In this document: piece after piece, positions 24,644-35,156 of the stretch
How the letters are laid out: every line of letters begins with the position of its first letter
How positions within the stretch are numbered: the first letter of the stretch is position 1
Source of the DNA: Clarkia xantiana subsp. parviflora
Lineage: Eukaryota > Streptophyta > Magnoliopsida > Myrtales > Onagraceae
DNA: 64,000 nucleotides
NCBI GenBank assembly: GCA_036873135.1
Contig: JAPTYO010000009.1
Location: 21,225,756 to 21,289,755 of the forward strand
Reading direction: 5' to 3'
Notes under the pieces: generated by a model
Databases searched by the model: none
What the model was told of the DNA's origin: nothing
What the model saw: the letters and a program-made list of their open reading frames with translations, nothing else
Made by a program: the position numbers and the translations under genes

Positions 24644-25491
24644 CTTATGTAATTAAGATTTTGGTTGAGGAGGTTAAGATATGTTAATGTTGTGGAGACA
24701 GTAATACCCATGTTACATGAGATGCGGTTTGCTTGTGTAAGTTTCATTGAATCCTAATTGTGAGGAAGGATCGGTTAGTTTCTTCTATTTTTTGTTCTTA
24801 CCCTTTATTTGACCATTATTATGTTCTCATAGGAAAGTTATTGTAGTAACTTAATTTGTTGATATCATTTATTTAAATTGATGGCACTCTCTAAGAGTGA
24901 TGCATCATGTGCATGACATTGTATTTACGTTGGATTAGTTAAGATATTCACACTAATCATTTTCTTGTGTATGTATTTTCGATGTGTATTCTGTCGTTGT
25001 AGATTTTTTTTAGAATTATATTTATTTTAACTATTATTATTATGAAATGTGTCTTTAACAATATAGGGTTTTAGTATGATCAATGTTTTGTCCATGTACT
25101 TTGGTTGTGTATTCCTGCCACATAATTGGGTCCAATATAATATATATACAAAACCTAAATAAAGACGTGAGATAAAAAATCTAACTTATGAGTCTGTAAG
25201 AAGACATTACCTGAAAATTTTAGTTAGTGCAATTCAACTACGTCTTTCATGTCAATAGAGTATCTACGAAACTCATGAACATGTTAATCATGAAAAGAAT
25301 TTAACAGTAGTGGCTTGAAATGTTGCACTTCCTTGGTTTTTCAAACTCATTTTCCTAATATGCAATTTGGTTGTTTAGGCCAATTCAACATAACATATAA
25401 AAAGATTATTTATTTTGTTGACCTTATAATTCGCATTTGGAATCAAATTATATATGATGGACGCGCGTGCAACGCATGCGTTGTATCCTAG

Positions 25492-26107
25492 TTGGAATAA
25501 AAGTATCAACAATAACAGTTAACACCATCAACCACACATAGATATTGTTAATGAAATATCTCTTATACTAACAATAACCACAATGAAACTCACCAACTGA
25601 AATATGATTATAAGACCAGTTTAAACATCTAACATATAGAGTGGAAGGTGCATTAATTGTCGTCTTTTTCCATGGTGCATAAATAAAATAATTAAAAAGG
25701 AAACAAATTGAATAATCTAAGAAAAATTATTCGAAAAACCATCTTCAAGAGGTGTGCCATAAAAAAAAATAGATAAGTCTACCAAACTCAAGAATTCAAC
25801 TGATGAAGTAAGGGAGAAGCTGTAAAAAATAATCAACATGACGTACTATCTATATCTAGAAAAACTTTCATGTTCAAAGAGAAATAATCTTGTAAAGTCT
25901 TTAAATTCCCATTCCACGTGTAAAAAAGGTAAACAAGAGATGCAAGACTTATAAACTTTAAAATTAAGTTAAATGGGACCAATGCAACGTATACTGACTA
26001 TTGCTAAAGTTAGATTTACAACTGAGGCAAAACTTCAGAAAGATAATTCAAGATCCACCAAGGACCAATTACATTGATGAAAGAAGCACGGTATATATTA
26101 ATATCAT
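25492..26107. other. AT-rich intergenic sequence, no gene
   Basis: No coding frame or recognisable repeat was seen between the Helitron 3' end and the inverted-repeat element at 26117. Confidence 0.4.
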
Positions 26108-26116
26108 TAAAAAAAA

Positions 26117-26636
26117 GGTTAATAACATATGAAATGTCTAAATTTTGACCCATGTTAACCGGAGAGGTCTGAATTTTTAAAAATTAATTTAGAAGGTCTG
26201 AATTTTCAACTTTGTTGAACTTTGGTTTTCTGTCTATTTTTAAGGTTAAATTTAATTGAATTGTGTGAAATGACACTTTTACCCATTTTAATATTTTTTT
26301 TATTTAATACCTTATTTGAGAAAATATGAAATGACAAAATTACCCCTGAAGTCAAATTAAGAAAATGATTTTTTTTAGCTTTAAGGGGCATTTTCGTCTT
26401 TTCAGGTCAAGCATGTGAGGGGCACACTTTGGTCGGACGGCATTTTCGGGATTTAAGTTTATTTCCGGTCACAGGCCAAGCATGTGACCAAATTCCGTTA
26501 GTTTTACGGCAAAAATTGACGGAGACCTCTTATATCAACAAAGTTGAAAATTCAGACCTTCCAAATTAACTTTTGAAAATTCAGACATCTCCGGTTAACA
26601 TGGATCAAAATTCAGAATTTTCATAAGTTATTAATC
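26117..26636. mobile_element. Inverted-repeat element (MULE-type MITE), 520 bp
   Basis: The ends start GGTTAATAAC and, inverted, GATTAATAAC. They are followed by long imperfect inverted repeats, and a 9-bp duplication TAAAAAAAA lies at 26108-26116 and 26637-26645. The core shares phrases with the element at 60859-62041 (GGCATTTTCG, GCCAAGCATGTGACCA, GACGGAGA), so they are one family. There is no transposase. A 9-bp duplication is typical of Mutator-like elements, although an A-rich one is weaker evidence. Confidence 0.78.
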
Positions 26637-26645
26637 TAAAAAAAA

Positions 26646-27021
26646 TTTAGCTGTACCAAAAGGGAATCCCAATGGCCATTTGGGCAAGTTGATGACGACA
26701 TCAATTACATTTGTTTGTCAAATATCAAAGATCAATCAACAATGAATATGTGTTTGTCAAATAACATGACAAGAAAAAAGAAATTAGTTTTACCAAGTAA
26801 TATAAAGAGGTGCATGGTAGGGGAGCGAGATGGGGTACCTTGAAATTTGAAGTGTTTGTCATTGTGTTGAAGGGTCTAGGAGATTTTGGATTACTTTGTG
26901 GTCAATGAAGTACGTGTTAGTCGGTTGGTGTCTAAATTTCCCCTTTTCGTTTGCCAGATTCACACACAAGAATTGCACAAAAAAAGAAAAAGGGAAAATA
27001 GTATTACATTGTATGCCCAAT
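26646..27021. other. Intergenic spacer, no gene
   Basis: AT-rich sequence without a supported coding region. Confidence 0.35.
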
Positions 27022-27439
27022 TGATGCAACGCGAAATCGAATAGATTTCGAAGATTTTTGGTCGTGAATAGTGTTTTTCGGGCGGACGTTCAGATTTTGG
27101 CGCGTGAATAGTGTTTTTTTATCAGAAACGGTGCTCCGGTTCAAAATCACCGCTATGCCGTGTAATACACTGCTTTTTGGCCAAATTCCATCATTTTAGG
27201 GCTTCAAAATCGCGTTTTAATATTATTTCGGGTCTTTTTTGCAATTTTTAGTTTATTCGGGACTTGTTCATTATTTTCGGTTATTTCACAGTTTAGGGTT
27301 TTCTATTTAAGACATTGTTGGACGAATTTGCATTCAGTTTATTGATAAATCAGAAAATCGAAATTTTTTCCTCAAATCGGTGTCAATTTTCGGGTGTTCT
27401 TAGAATCAACGAATTTGCGCTTCCTATCACACTGCATCA
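27022..27439. mobile_element. Solo LTR or small LTR-like element, 418 bp (copy A)
   Basis: It begins TGATGCA and ends TGCATCA, and is flanked by CCAAT/CCAAC (27017-27021 and 27440-27444), a nearly perfect 5-bp duplication. A closely similar 419-bp copy at 53008-53426 has a perfect duplication, which defines the unit. A phrase like GTGAATAGTGTTTTTCG recurs twice. No coding frame. Confidence 0.82.
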
Positions 27440-27803
27440 CCAACTAAGAGGGAGGTAAAAATGAAAAAAAAAAAACAAATTTAGTTTGAGAAATATGTAT
27501 TTGTTGAAAAATAACGAAACATACATAGTTGAGGGATGGCCGAAGGTTGAAAGCGATAGAGAATTATAAAATGGCTTGAGAGAGATGCAATATTAGGCAA
27601 ATCTAGGTCCACTATGGGTAGCGAAACCACTACTATTTCCCAAAAACAATTACTTTTGATGAATTTACAGTTTACAGAAATTCATGCCTTAGATTATGTA
27701 CTGTTTAATATTTTTACATCGCTAAAAAATGGTGCAGAAGAATAGTTCAATATCTTCACTTATCTGGGACAAAGAACCTGATGTCCTTAGTAATACTGAT
27801 CAT
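27440..27803. other. Intergenic spacer, no gene
   Basis: AT-rich, with no recognisable coding or repeat content. It flanks the 3' LTR of retroelement 2. Confidence 0.35.
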
Positions 27804-28428
27804 TCTTGGATTCCGGACTCGAGGGGGTGTCGGGTTCTGGTGTGAATGTCTCGCGGGTTGTCGGTATGCCGGGTCGTCACGTGTGTCCGTAAGTGCGCAG
27901 CTCCAGATACCTGCACAAATGGTAATATCGCACACCACGTAGAGGGGGTGGAGTGCGATGGACCCTCTCTGATACATAAATAAGAAATCTAGAGAGAGAA
28001 ATCTAGAGAGAGGTCAGAGCTTCCTTTGTCAACTTAATTATGAAATGGGTGACCAAGACCCCTATTTATAGGGAACTTTGGACTCTAAACTAGTTTTGAA
28101 TGATCCGACACCGGTTTAATGTAAAATATGAAATGGGCGTGGACAAGTGTAAAGTTGACATCGGGAAGCCCCGCACGTGTAGTGTATATGTAGGGGTTTG
28201 CGCTTCACCGGGGGAAACAATCCGGACCAAACCGAGGTATTAGGATAATCCGGACCCGGTCCGGATTGTGGTGATAATCCGGATGAGTTTTCGGTCCGGG
28301 ACGCGTACACGCGTGTACTGAACCATTTTAAGCTCGCGGGTAAATAATTTGGAGTCGTTGGTGGGTTTGACGTGTAAACGAAGTCCGAATATATATAAAA
28401 CGAATCAGAATCGGACGTATACCCATCA
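27804..28428 (-). repeat. 3' LTR of retroelement 2
   Basis: On the minus strand it starts TGATGGGTATACGTCCG and runs to ...GAGTCCGGAATCCAAGA. A TATA-like CCCTATAAATAGGGG (minus strand, about 28060) precedes CT-rich sequence, as in the other LTRs of this group. The purine tract CTAGGGGGTAAA abuts it at 28429-28440 (minus). The terminal CA appears mutated when compared with 58861. Confidence 0.85.
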
Positions 28429-30137
28429 TTTACCCCCTAGTCAAATAGTGGCGTGGCCCTTGCTTGACTCTATTTTCGATAGAGTATACGTTCGTTTTAA
28501 GCTCAGGTGCTACCTCGATGTGGACTTACTGTCCGTTGGCGCATGGGCCTCGACATCGCGTATCCCGTCTCTTGTTTAATGAGAGCGACTATAACTGCCG
28601 ACATGGTTAGTGCATCGATTATACGTATGCAATATGTACACATATAACAATATGAGTCTATGTATGCAACGTGGATATAAACACTAACATGTGTGCAAAC
28701 ATGGTATACGCGCGTATGTGAGGAAATGCGTGACCTGTGATGTCATGAACTTAAACATGTAGATATGGGCATATTTATATATATATGCAATGACATGGAT
28801 ATAAATATACATGTGTTGGGATTATAATAATAAACACGTGGCATGGATATGCAGCCGTGTGTATATATGTAGATGTGCTCATGTATGCGCGGGTACGCGA
28901 GCATGTGTATATGTTAGGGAATTCTTCCAAAACAGTTAGAAAAAATATGGAGAGGGTTAGGGTATATTACCCACATATGTATATAAAGAAGAGAGTATGT
29001 AAACCTCTCATCACTTTGTCTCCACATTTTAAAGTTGTCTTCTCCATTTTCTTGAAGAGTAAATAGCTTAGCATCCAAGCCGCTCACCCACATACCCACC
29101 CACCACCGGTCGGCCACCATTCACCGGTGACACCAGCAGCAACAGCACCGGCGACAGCAGCAGAGGACGGCGGGGCAGACGGCGGCTGCTGCGGGGGACG
29201 GCGACATGGAACTTCTGGCGGCCATGACGGTATTTCGACATCGATTTTCGTGGTGATTCAGTTTTTCGAGGTTGATTGGAACTATTTCCAGATATGATGA
29301 TGTCTTTGTTTGCATCAATTTGGCTAATCTTTGTCTTAATTGGAACTTGGTTATTCATGCCCACCTAGTGTTTGATAAAATGTCTAGCATAGTTTAGCAT
29401 AGAAAAAAGAGCATGAAAATGGCTAAGTGTTTTAGCACTAGTATGCACAGAGTAGGAGTGTTACTTCCCATGTTGATTGTCATAATTGGTTGATGGATAT
29501 GTCGTCGTGACATGTTCACACATATTTTGGTAGCATAATGATGTTTGTAGCTATAGTCGAGTTTTATATCCCCGTTGTGTGTATGTATGTATATACATAT
29601 ATCCTGCACATGTTAGACAACATATGCGTATAGATGTTAGTGCTTATATATATATTTGTATTTGTTACCTTAGATATTTGCATTGGGTCATATATGCGGA
29701 TGTAGGTGCATGTAAGCACATGTAGGCACGCGGATGCACGTATAGGTGCACGTGAGCACATGTAGTTGCGTATAGACACATGTAGTTGTGCGTAAGCACA
29801 TGTAGGTACCCGCGGGTATATAGATGCACATAGGCACATGTAGTTGTGCGTAAGAACATGTAAACCGTACAAGTGTTGGGACGAGGCCCTTACTGACATA
29901 GAGTTGCCCTTGTATAGAGGATGTTCGCTATGTAGTAGTTAAACACTAATCACTTATAGGTTCGTAAATATGATATTGCTCCCGAGCGGGGGACGTTCGT
30001 TGCATAGTAATTATTGACGCGACGGGTGTACGTGCACATGTTGAGTAGGTTGTTGTTGTACCCTTGCAGGACTTATAGTGCGGAGAGCTGGCACGTCCAT
30101 CATTAGGATTACCTTCTCGACTTGCTGGATTATCAGG
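28429..30137 (+). promoter_or_regulatory. Promoter, 5' UTR exon and leader intron of the antisense gene (retroelement 2)
   Basis: A TATA-like TATATAAAG (28980) is followed by about 200 bp of C/A-rich leader. A plausible donor lies near 29229 (ATGACG|GTATTT) and an acceptor TTGCAG at about 30069, just upstream of the ATG at 30138. Matching sequence with the same layout occurs at 36813-38050 in a related fragment, including GTGTTTGATAAAATG at 29368 and about 37908. The antisense gene therefore seems to carry its own promoter, placed next to the element's 3' LTR. A 20-25 bp minisatellite (GCACATGTAG units) occupies about 29690-29870. Confidence 0.6.
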
Positions 30138-32007
30138 ATGAGTAAGTTTCACATTCCTACTCCTTTAGTTACATATAGTCTTGATTCGGACCCTGACCCT
30201 GATTCGGGGTCTTCAGAGTCATCTGAGCCGAAGATTGAGGATGACATATATTCTTCTCCCGAGTCGGAGACTCACTCGGAGTCAGGAGATTTACGTCAAA
30301 CATTTGTTGGTAATGTGTTGGATCGTGGAGGCTATCAGCGGTATGTTGAGCATTCTGGACTTTGTACCTAGGTTGACGTGTTCTTTCCTTTTGACATCGT
30401 CCCTGATGCTACTGCGGGGATGCCTACCGTGCCTCTAGACGAGTTGTCGGCTGTGTATACCTCTCAGATTCGAGAGGGTTTGTGTTTTCCCTACTGTCAT
30501 GATTTGCGCTGATTATGCCGCTATTATAGGATTTCTCCCCTTGATCTTGCGCCCGTCGAGATACGTTATTGGGTTTGTTTTCGGGTGTTATGCCATTAGC
30601 AGTCATGGCGTTACTCGACCCTACTTTTTCGGTGTTTCTTCCGGCTGCAGCGTTCGGATACGTCTGGCGTGTGTTCTATTTCTATCTGCTGGCCTTTGAT
30701 GAAAGGGAAGGATTTTTCTACCCTCGGATTGGGATATATGAAGTGGGATACTAGCCTTCATTTCGATACTGTTGTTGACCGCTCGAAGGGACATTGGAAG
30801 AAGCATTACTTCTTCAGTAGTGACCCTGGGGTGACTTGGCTCATTATTCGCATTACTAAACCTGATCCTGTGCCGGCTTTTCCTGAGTTTTCTGAGTCAT
30901 ACAAGGCGGCTATGAAGATGGTATATCGGGCACACAAGGCGCGTACTTATAGTGCCTTGTCTCGCGTGACAGAGCGAGAATTGCACAAGGCTGGGATTTG
31001 CACACTTCCTTCGGGAGGTCCTTCGGTATGTTATGAACATTTATAACTTTATTATGTTTTGGTGTAGGCTAGCTTCATGGAAAAACTTCGCGCTTGCAGG
31101 CGAGTATTTAGGGTGGTGCTGCTCCTCCTGTGCGGAGTGGTCGTTCCGATGTTTCCGCTGTACTTCAAGGCATGCAGCCTGGACGCGGGAAGGGAAATGC
31201 AGCTAAGTTGTGTTTTGGTAAGATCATTCTTTCTCGTCTATTTTCAATGTCATTTCTCTTATCTTGCTTTGCTTCTTTTTTGCAGGTCGGTCCCCGCTTG
31301 TGACAGAGCGTGTCGTTGCTGCTGCTGACACTCCACATTGGCCTAAGGCGAAGCGTCACGACTCTTGACTGCGGCCCTCGAGCGACCCTAAGCGCTCAAA
31401 GTCTGGAAGTGGCGAGGCTTCGAAGACTCCTTCTCTTAGTAAGGGAAGGAAGTTGGAGGTCAGGCTCGTACGCCTGTTATGTCTGCCCCCCGGTCGAGGG
31501 ACCGGACCTCGGAGGAGGGGACTCCCCGCGCAGGTATATTATTTGACTTTACCTCACTGCTATACTTGTTATGCATTAGGCCTTATTGTTTATCTATGTA
31601 TATGTTCATAGGTGTTACGCCTCTTGCTGCGCTTACCCGAGCTGACTTGGTTCGTCCTGCCAAGGACGCTATCATTGGTGGGGAGTAGGCACCCTTTGCT
31701 GTTGGGGGGCCACGTTTTTCCCAAGGGGTCAGCTTGACTACTCCAGAGGTGGGAGTACATGTATTCCAGCAGATTATTCCTCCCGGGGATCGGAGGGTTC
31801 ATCCCAGCAAACCTGAGGATGCACACTCGTATGCTAAGGGTGCGTTGTCCTGCCTTGCGCCTGTGAGTATTTATCCTTGCTCTTTTATAACTTGTATGTA
31901 TGTCTGTGTGTGGTATTACAACTTGTTTGTTGTTGATCCCTGTGTTATTCTTATAGGTTGCTGTCCAAATGGCGAACCTTTCCTCCTTTGTGATTCATGG
32001 ATCAGAT

Positions 32008-32247
32008 ATAGCATGACAAATGGATACAAATTTTGGACTGCTCCTTAGTATCGGCAATAGGTATATGATGACCAAGTATCTAAAAACATCAACTTTAGCA
32101 AATTGTACCCTGTCGAGGTAAGGATAAATGGCATATATGTTTTGAATAGATTCCAGTTTGAAAGAATGGAAGAAACCCTATCTCCTTGCAAGGCTCTATC
32201 CATCTGCACTTTCTCAACCCATTTCTTTAGATAAAGACTCTGTTTTT
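32008..32247 (-). pseudogene. ycf2: Nuclear plastid DNA: ycf2 fragment
   Basis: On the minus strand this translates into a stretch matching the plastid Ycf2 protein, including [20 protein letters not shown], then [11 protein letters not shown] and LLPIL, with several later substitutions. It lies inside exon 4 of the antisense gene. The segment just left (31996-32010) reads ATGGATCAGATATA on the plus strand, which resembles the ycf2 sense strand of the adjacent codons and hints at a small inversion at the junction. Identification rests on recognising Ycf2, without alignment. Confidence 0.82.
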
Positions 32248-32261
32248 TCTTTTTCCTCTTA

Positions 32262-32264
32262 CAC

Positions 32265-32298
<34 letters not shown>

Positions 32299-32414
32299 CC
32301 TTACGGCACGAGCTAACGACAGCCATGCACCACCTGTGTCCGCGTTCCCGAAGGCACACCTCTCTTTCAAAAGGGTTCGCGGCATGTCAAGCCCTGGTAA
32401 GGTTCTTCGCTTTG

Positions 32415-32471
<57 letters not shown>
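32262..32471 (-). pseudogene. rrn16: Nuclear plastid DNA: 16S rRNA fragment
   Basis: About 210 bp match the reverse complement of plastid 16S rRNA, from the GGGTTGCGCTCGTTGCGGGA region to the universal CCGTCAATTCCTTTGAG site. Plastid-type wording (ACGGCACGAGCT, CCGCGTTCCCGAAGGCA) sets it apart from mitochondrial or bacterial 16S. A few substitutions are visible, for example CTAACGACAG. It ends exactly where the antisense gene's exon resumes (GAGGAGAAGAAG). It is not a functional rRNA gene. Confidence 0.93.
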
Positions 32472-33131
32472 GAGAAGAAGGCACTCAAGGAGAAGTGCGA
32501 TATGGCTTGTCGCGAGCTGGAGAACTCGAAGGAGAAGGCTCGCTTCTTGGGTTCGAAGGTTGCTGATTTGAAGGCGGGAGTCCCCTCTCGTCAAGCTCGA
32601 GTTGTTGCGCTCGAGTCTGATGTGGTTGCCCTTCAGAAGAAGGTTGCTGAGGATACCGAGTCACACGGCCTTGCCTTGCAAGTTGTGGAGGAGAAGGCCT
32701 ATGCAGCAGGCAAGGTTGATGGTGTGGTGGAGTACAAAGACTCGGAGTCCTACAGGAATGAGATTCGGGCAGGTGCTGACGACTTATTGTACGACTCCAT
32801 CGAGGGCTTTATTGAACAGGTATATAATGTTGCCCCCGATTTCTGCTTTGATTAGTTGGGTGTATATGCCACATTTGCCACTGGGCATGTGGCTGCCTTG
32901 TGTCTTAGAGATGGGATTGTTCCCCCGCCTGCTGTGGTGAATGCCCCCCAGATTGCTGTTGTTGAGGCAAATGCCTCTGATGATGTTGTGGCTGACACTC
33001 GCCAGTATGAGTTGGTATTTGATGATGATGGAGAGTTGAACATAGTGGAGGGTGCTCCCCTTGATGAGGTTGCTATTGAGGCATGCGAAGATGCTGTTGT
33101 TGTCGATGTTCCTGACGTGGCGTCGGGTTGA

Positions 33132-35156
33132 TCGTTGGTTTTATATCAAAACTTTTTATATAGTTTTGGCTCCCTATGTCGGGTTGAGGTTGCATTTTGG
33201 GGTGTTTTCCCTTTGAACCGTTTATGCTTTTGTTTTGATTCTTGACGGTGTCGTATAAGACCTGTCATGAATAGTTTAGTAATGCATGATAATTTGGTAG
33301 TAATATTTCATACCTTTTCTTTCATGATTTTCCATGTGGTGTGGACTATAGGGTAGAGTTGAGACTCGTCCTCTTATTGGATGTAACATCTGTAGTTGTA
33401 GTTAGGAGACATATGTCCCTGCGTTGCGCGCCCCTCTTGGTTATACCAAGGCATGGCGTAATGAGTATGTGGTAAACACATGTATTGTATGCTTGGCGTA
33501 TTTCATGAGTAGTAACGCGCAAGACTTTAGTGTGACGCTTGGCATTTATGGGTAGTAATGTGCAAGGTCATTGTTCTGGTACTTGGCACTTGTGAGTAGT
33601 AATGCGCAAGACCCACATTCACACGTAAACGTGTCGTCTCGACGAGGAGAGACCTTAGTTTTTACCGTCTCTTAGTCCACTCTAAGGTGACGTTGTCACA
33701 AGACGCTACTTGTTAGTTTGGGGCGTTTTTCCATCCGTTAGTTGGGAACACCCCACGTAACGTTGTTGCAAGGCGTTCTGTTGGCTAATCCAATTACTTG
33801 CCTTGCGATGCTAGTACGCCTCCACTTTGTTAGTCAAAGGGGCGTGACAGAGGTCGTGTAATACACCTTGTAGTTTATACCGTCTTTTGGACCATTCCAA
33901 AGCGACATTGTAGCAAGACACGACTTTCCAATTTTGAAAGTGTTTTATTTTCAGTACTTTGGGTACCCCCGCTGTATCGTTGTTGCAAGGCGTTCTACTG
34001 GCTAGTCCAGTTACTTACCTTGCGATGCTACTACACCTCTACCTGGTTATTCCAGGGGGCTGTACAAGATCGCATTACACTGACTTGTAGTTTTTTCCCG
34101 TCTCTTGGGCCATTCCAAGGTGACGTTTGTGGCAAGACACTACTTGCTTAGTTGAAGTTTTTTGTTTCCGTTATTCGTTCACGGACGAGATAATGTTTTA
34201 CAAGACTCGACTTGTAGGCTTGGTGAGTTTTTCACTGCGTTGTGCGTTGCGGCGATGGTAGGATACGCTCCTACCGGCGTAGAAGGGTGGTACGTAATAA
34301 TGAACGCTACTTGTGGGTAGTAGTAGGTTCTCACGGGGTTGCCCTCGTAAAGAGGATGTCGCACCATGTTTCATGGGGTTGCCCTCGTATAGAGGATGTC
34401 GCACCATGTATTGTGGGGATGAATCACGTCCAAGTGTTTAGTGATCTATACTAGGTGTCATTTTCCACAGTAAGATGGCATGGGGTTTCCCTCATAAAGG
34501 GGATTTCGCGCCATGTATATGTGTGGGGTTGCCCTCGTTAAGAGGATGTCGCACCACGTATTAGATGATCGTCTCTTGGTTGAAAAATCGAAGGAATGGT
34601 TGTTTTAATCATGGGGTTGCCCCCGAGCGGGGATGTCGCGCCATGTTATTTGTAAGTAATCCTTAGAAAAATTTCCAGGATGTAGTTGTATAGAGTAGAC
34701 ATAATAAGCGTCGCGCGAGAGAGCGTATTGAGTACTCGTTGTTGATGTCGAATATTGATATGTTGGTGGCGTATAATGTAAGCCTGTTGTTGTGTTAAGC
34801 GTAATAGCTTATATTGTTGGTGCAAATTTAATGCGCAGAGTCCACTACTTGGTGTTATTCCAGAGTAGGGAATGTAAGAGAGTAATGTACCTACGAGAAT
34901 ACATTAACTTCATTAGTTTTCTTGGGGCATGTACAGTGCTTGATAGATGGGGTCAACTGATCACCAATTTGTAAATAGCCTACTGGAAGCATAAACAACT
35001 TAGAAAAGTAAAGCTTAAAAGTAGATAGATGCATAAAGTTGCTTGTAACGCGGTGTTGGTTGATAAAGCTGCTTGCAACGCAAGGTTGATGGATAAAGCT
35101 GCTTGTGACGCAGTTTTGAGGGAGGTATGTGTCTGCCACCTCCCAAGTTGGCGTTT
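33132..35156. repeat. Non-coding interior of retroelement 2 with tandem repeats
   Basis: Three repeat groups are visible. A unit of about 215-225 bp recurs 2.5 times (33640-34160, marked by TACCGTCT, CGTTGTTGCAAGGCGTTCT and CTTGCGATGCTA). A unit around GGGGTTGCCCTCGT...GGATGTCGC is repeated five times (34330-34650). A 30-bp unit AAAGCTGCTTG(T/C)(A/G)ACGC is repeated three times (35034-35115). No supported gene. Confidence 0.7.

Larger units (their letters stand above)
14947..25491 (+). mobile_element. Helitron, plus orientation, interrupted by two LTR elements
   Basis: The 5' end TCTATCTAGTATTATAAAAG follows an A. The 3' end ...GTTGTATCCTAG precedes a T and has a GCAACGCATGCGTTGT palindrome just inside. 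After removing the nested solo LTR (16351-17912) and the 6.1-kb LTR element (18588-24643), with their target duplications, about 2.9 kb remains. No Rep/helicase is encoded. Plus-strand open frames at 15004-15450 and 15745-16015 are proline/serine/threonine-rich and not recognisable. The exact start could also be 14934 or 14951, because TCTA is repeated. Confidence 0.65.
30138..33131 (+). pseudogene. Antisense spliced gene of retroelement 2, disrupted by stops and plastid DNA
   Basis: Homologous along its length to the minus-strand gene at 4288-6628 and starting with the same MSK. Inferred exons are 30138-31025, 31286-31533, 31612-31862 and 31957-33131, with donors and acceptors at the same relative places. 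Shared blocks include QIREGLCFPYC, CFRVLCH, GKDFSTLGL and a charged coiled-coil-like tail (32472-32850). Defects are TGA at 30510-30512, TAG at 30597-30599, TAG at 31686-31688, TAG at 32853-32855, a frame change near 30370, and replacement of part of exon 4 by plastid-derived DNA (about 32005-32471). The stops are not those of the other copy, so each decayed independently. Function is unknown. Confidence 0.8.

Noticed and set aside
29564..29899. Minus-strand open frames rich in Cys/His/Tyr near the oligo ACATGTAG repeats
   Set aside because: They follow a 20-25 bp minisatellite in what looks like the leader intron of the antisense gene; no homology or motif.
32259..32471. Possible rRNA gene or bacterial contamination
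   Set aside because: Plastid-type 16S wording, short length, a neighbouring ycf2 piece and plant retroelement sequence on both sides indicate a nuclear plastid insertion, not a functional rRNA gene or contamination.
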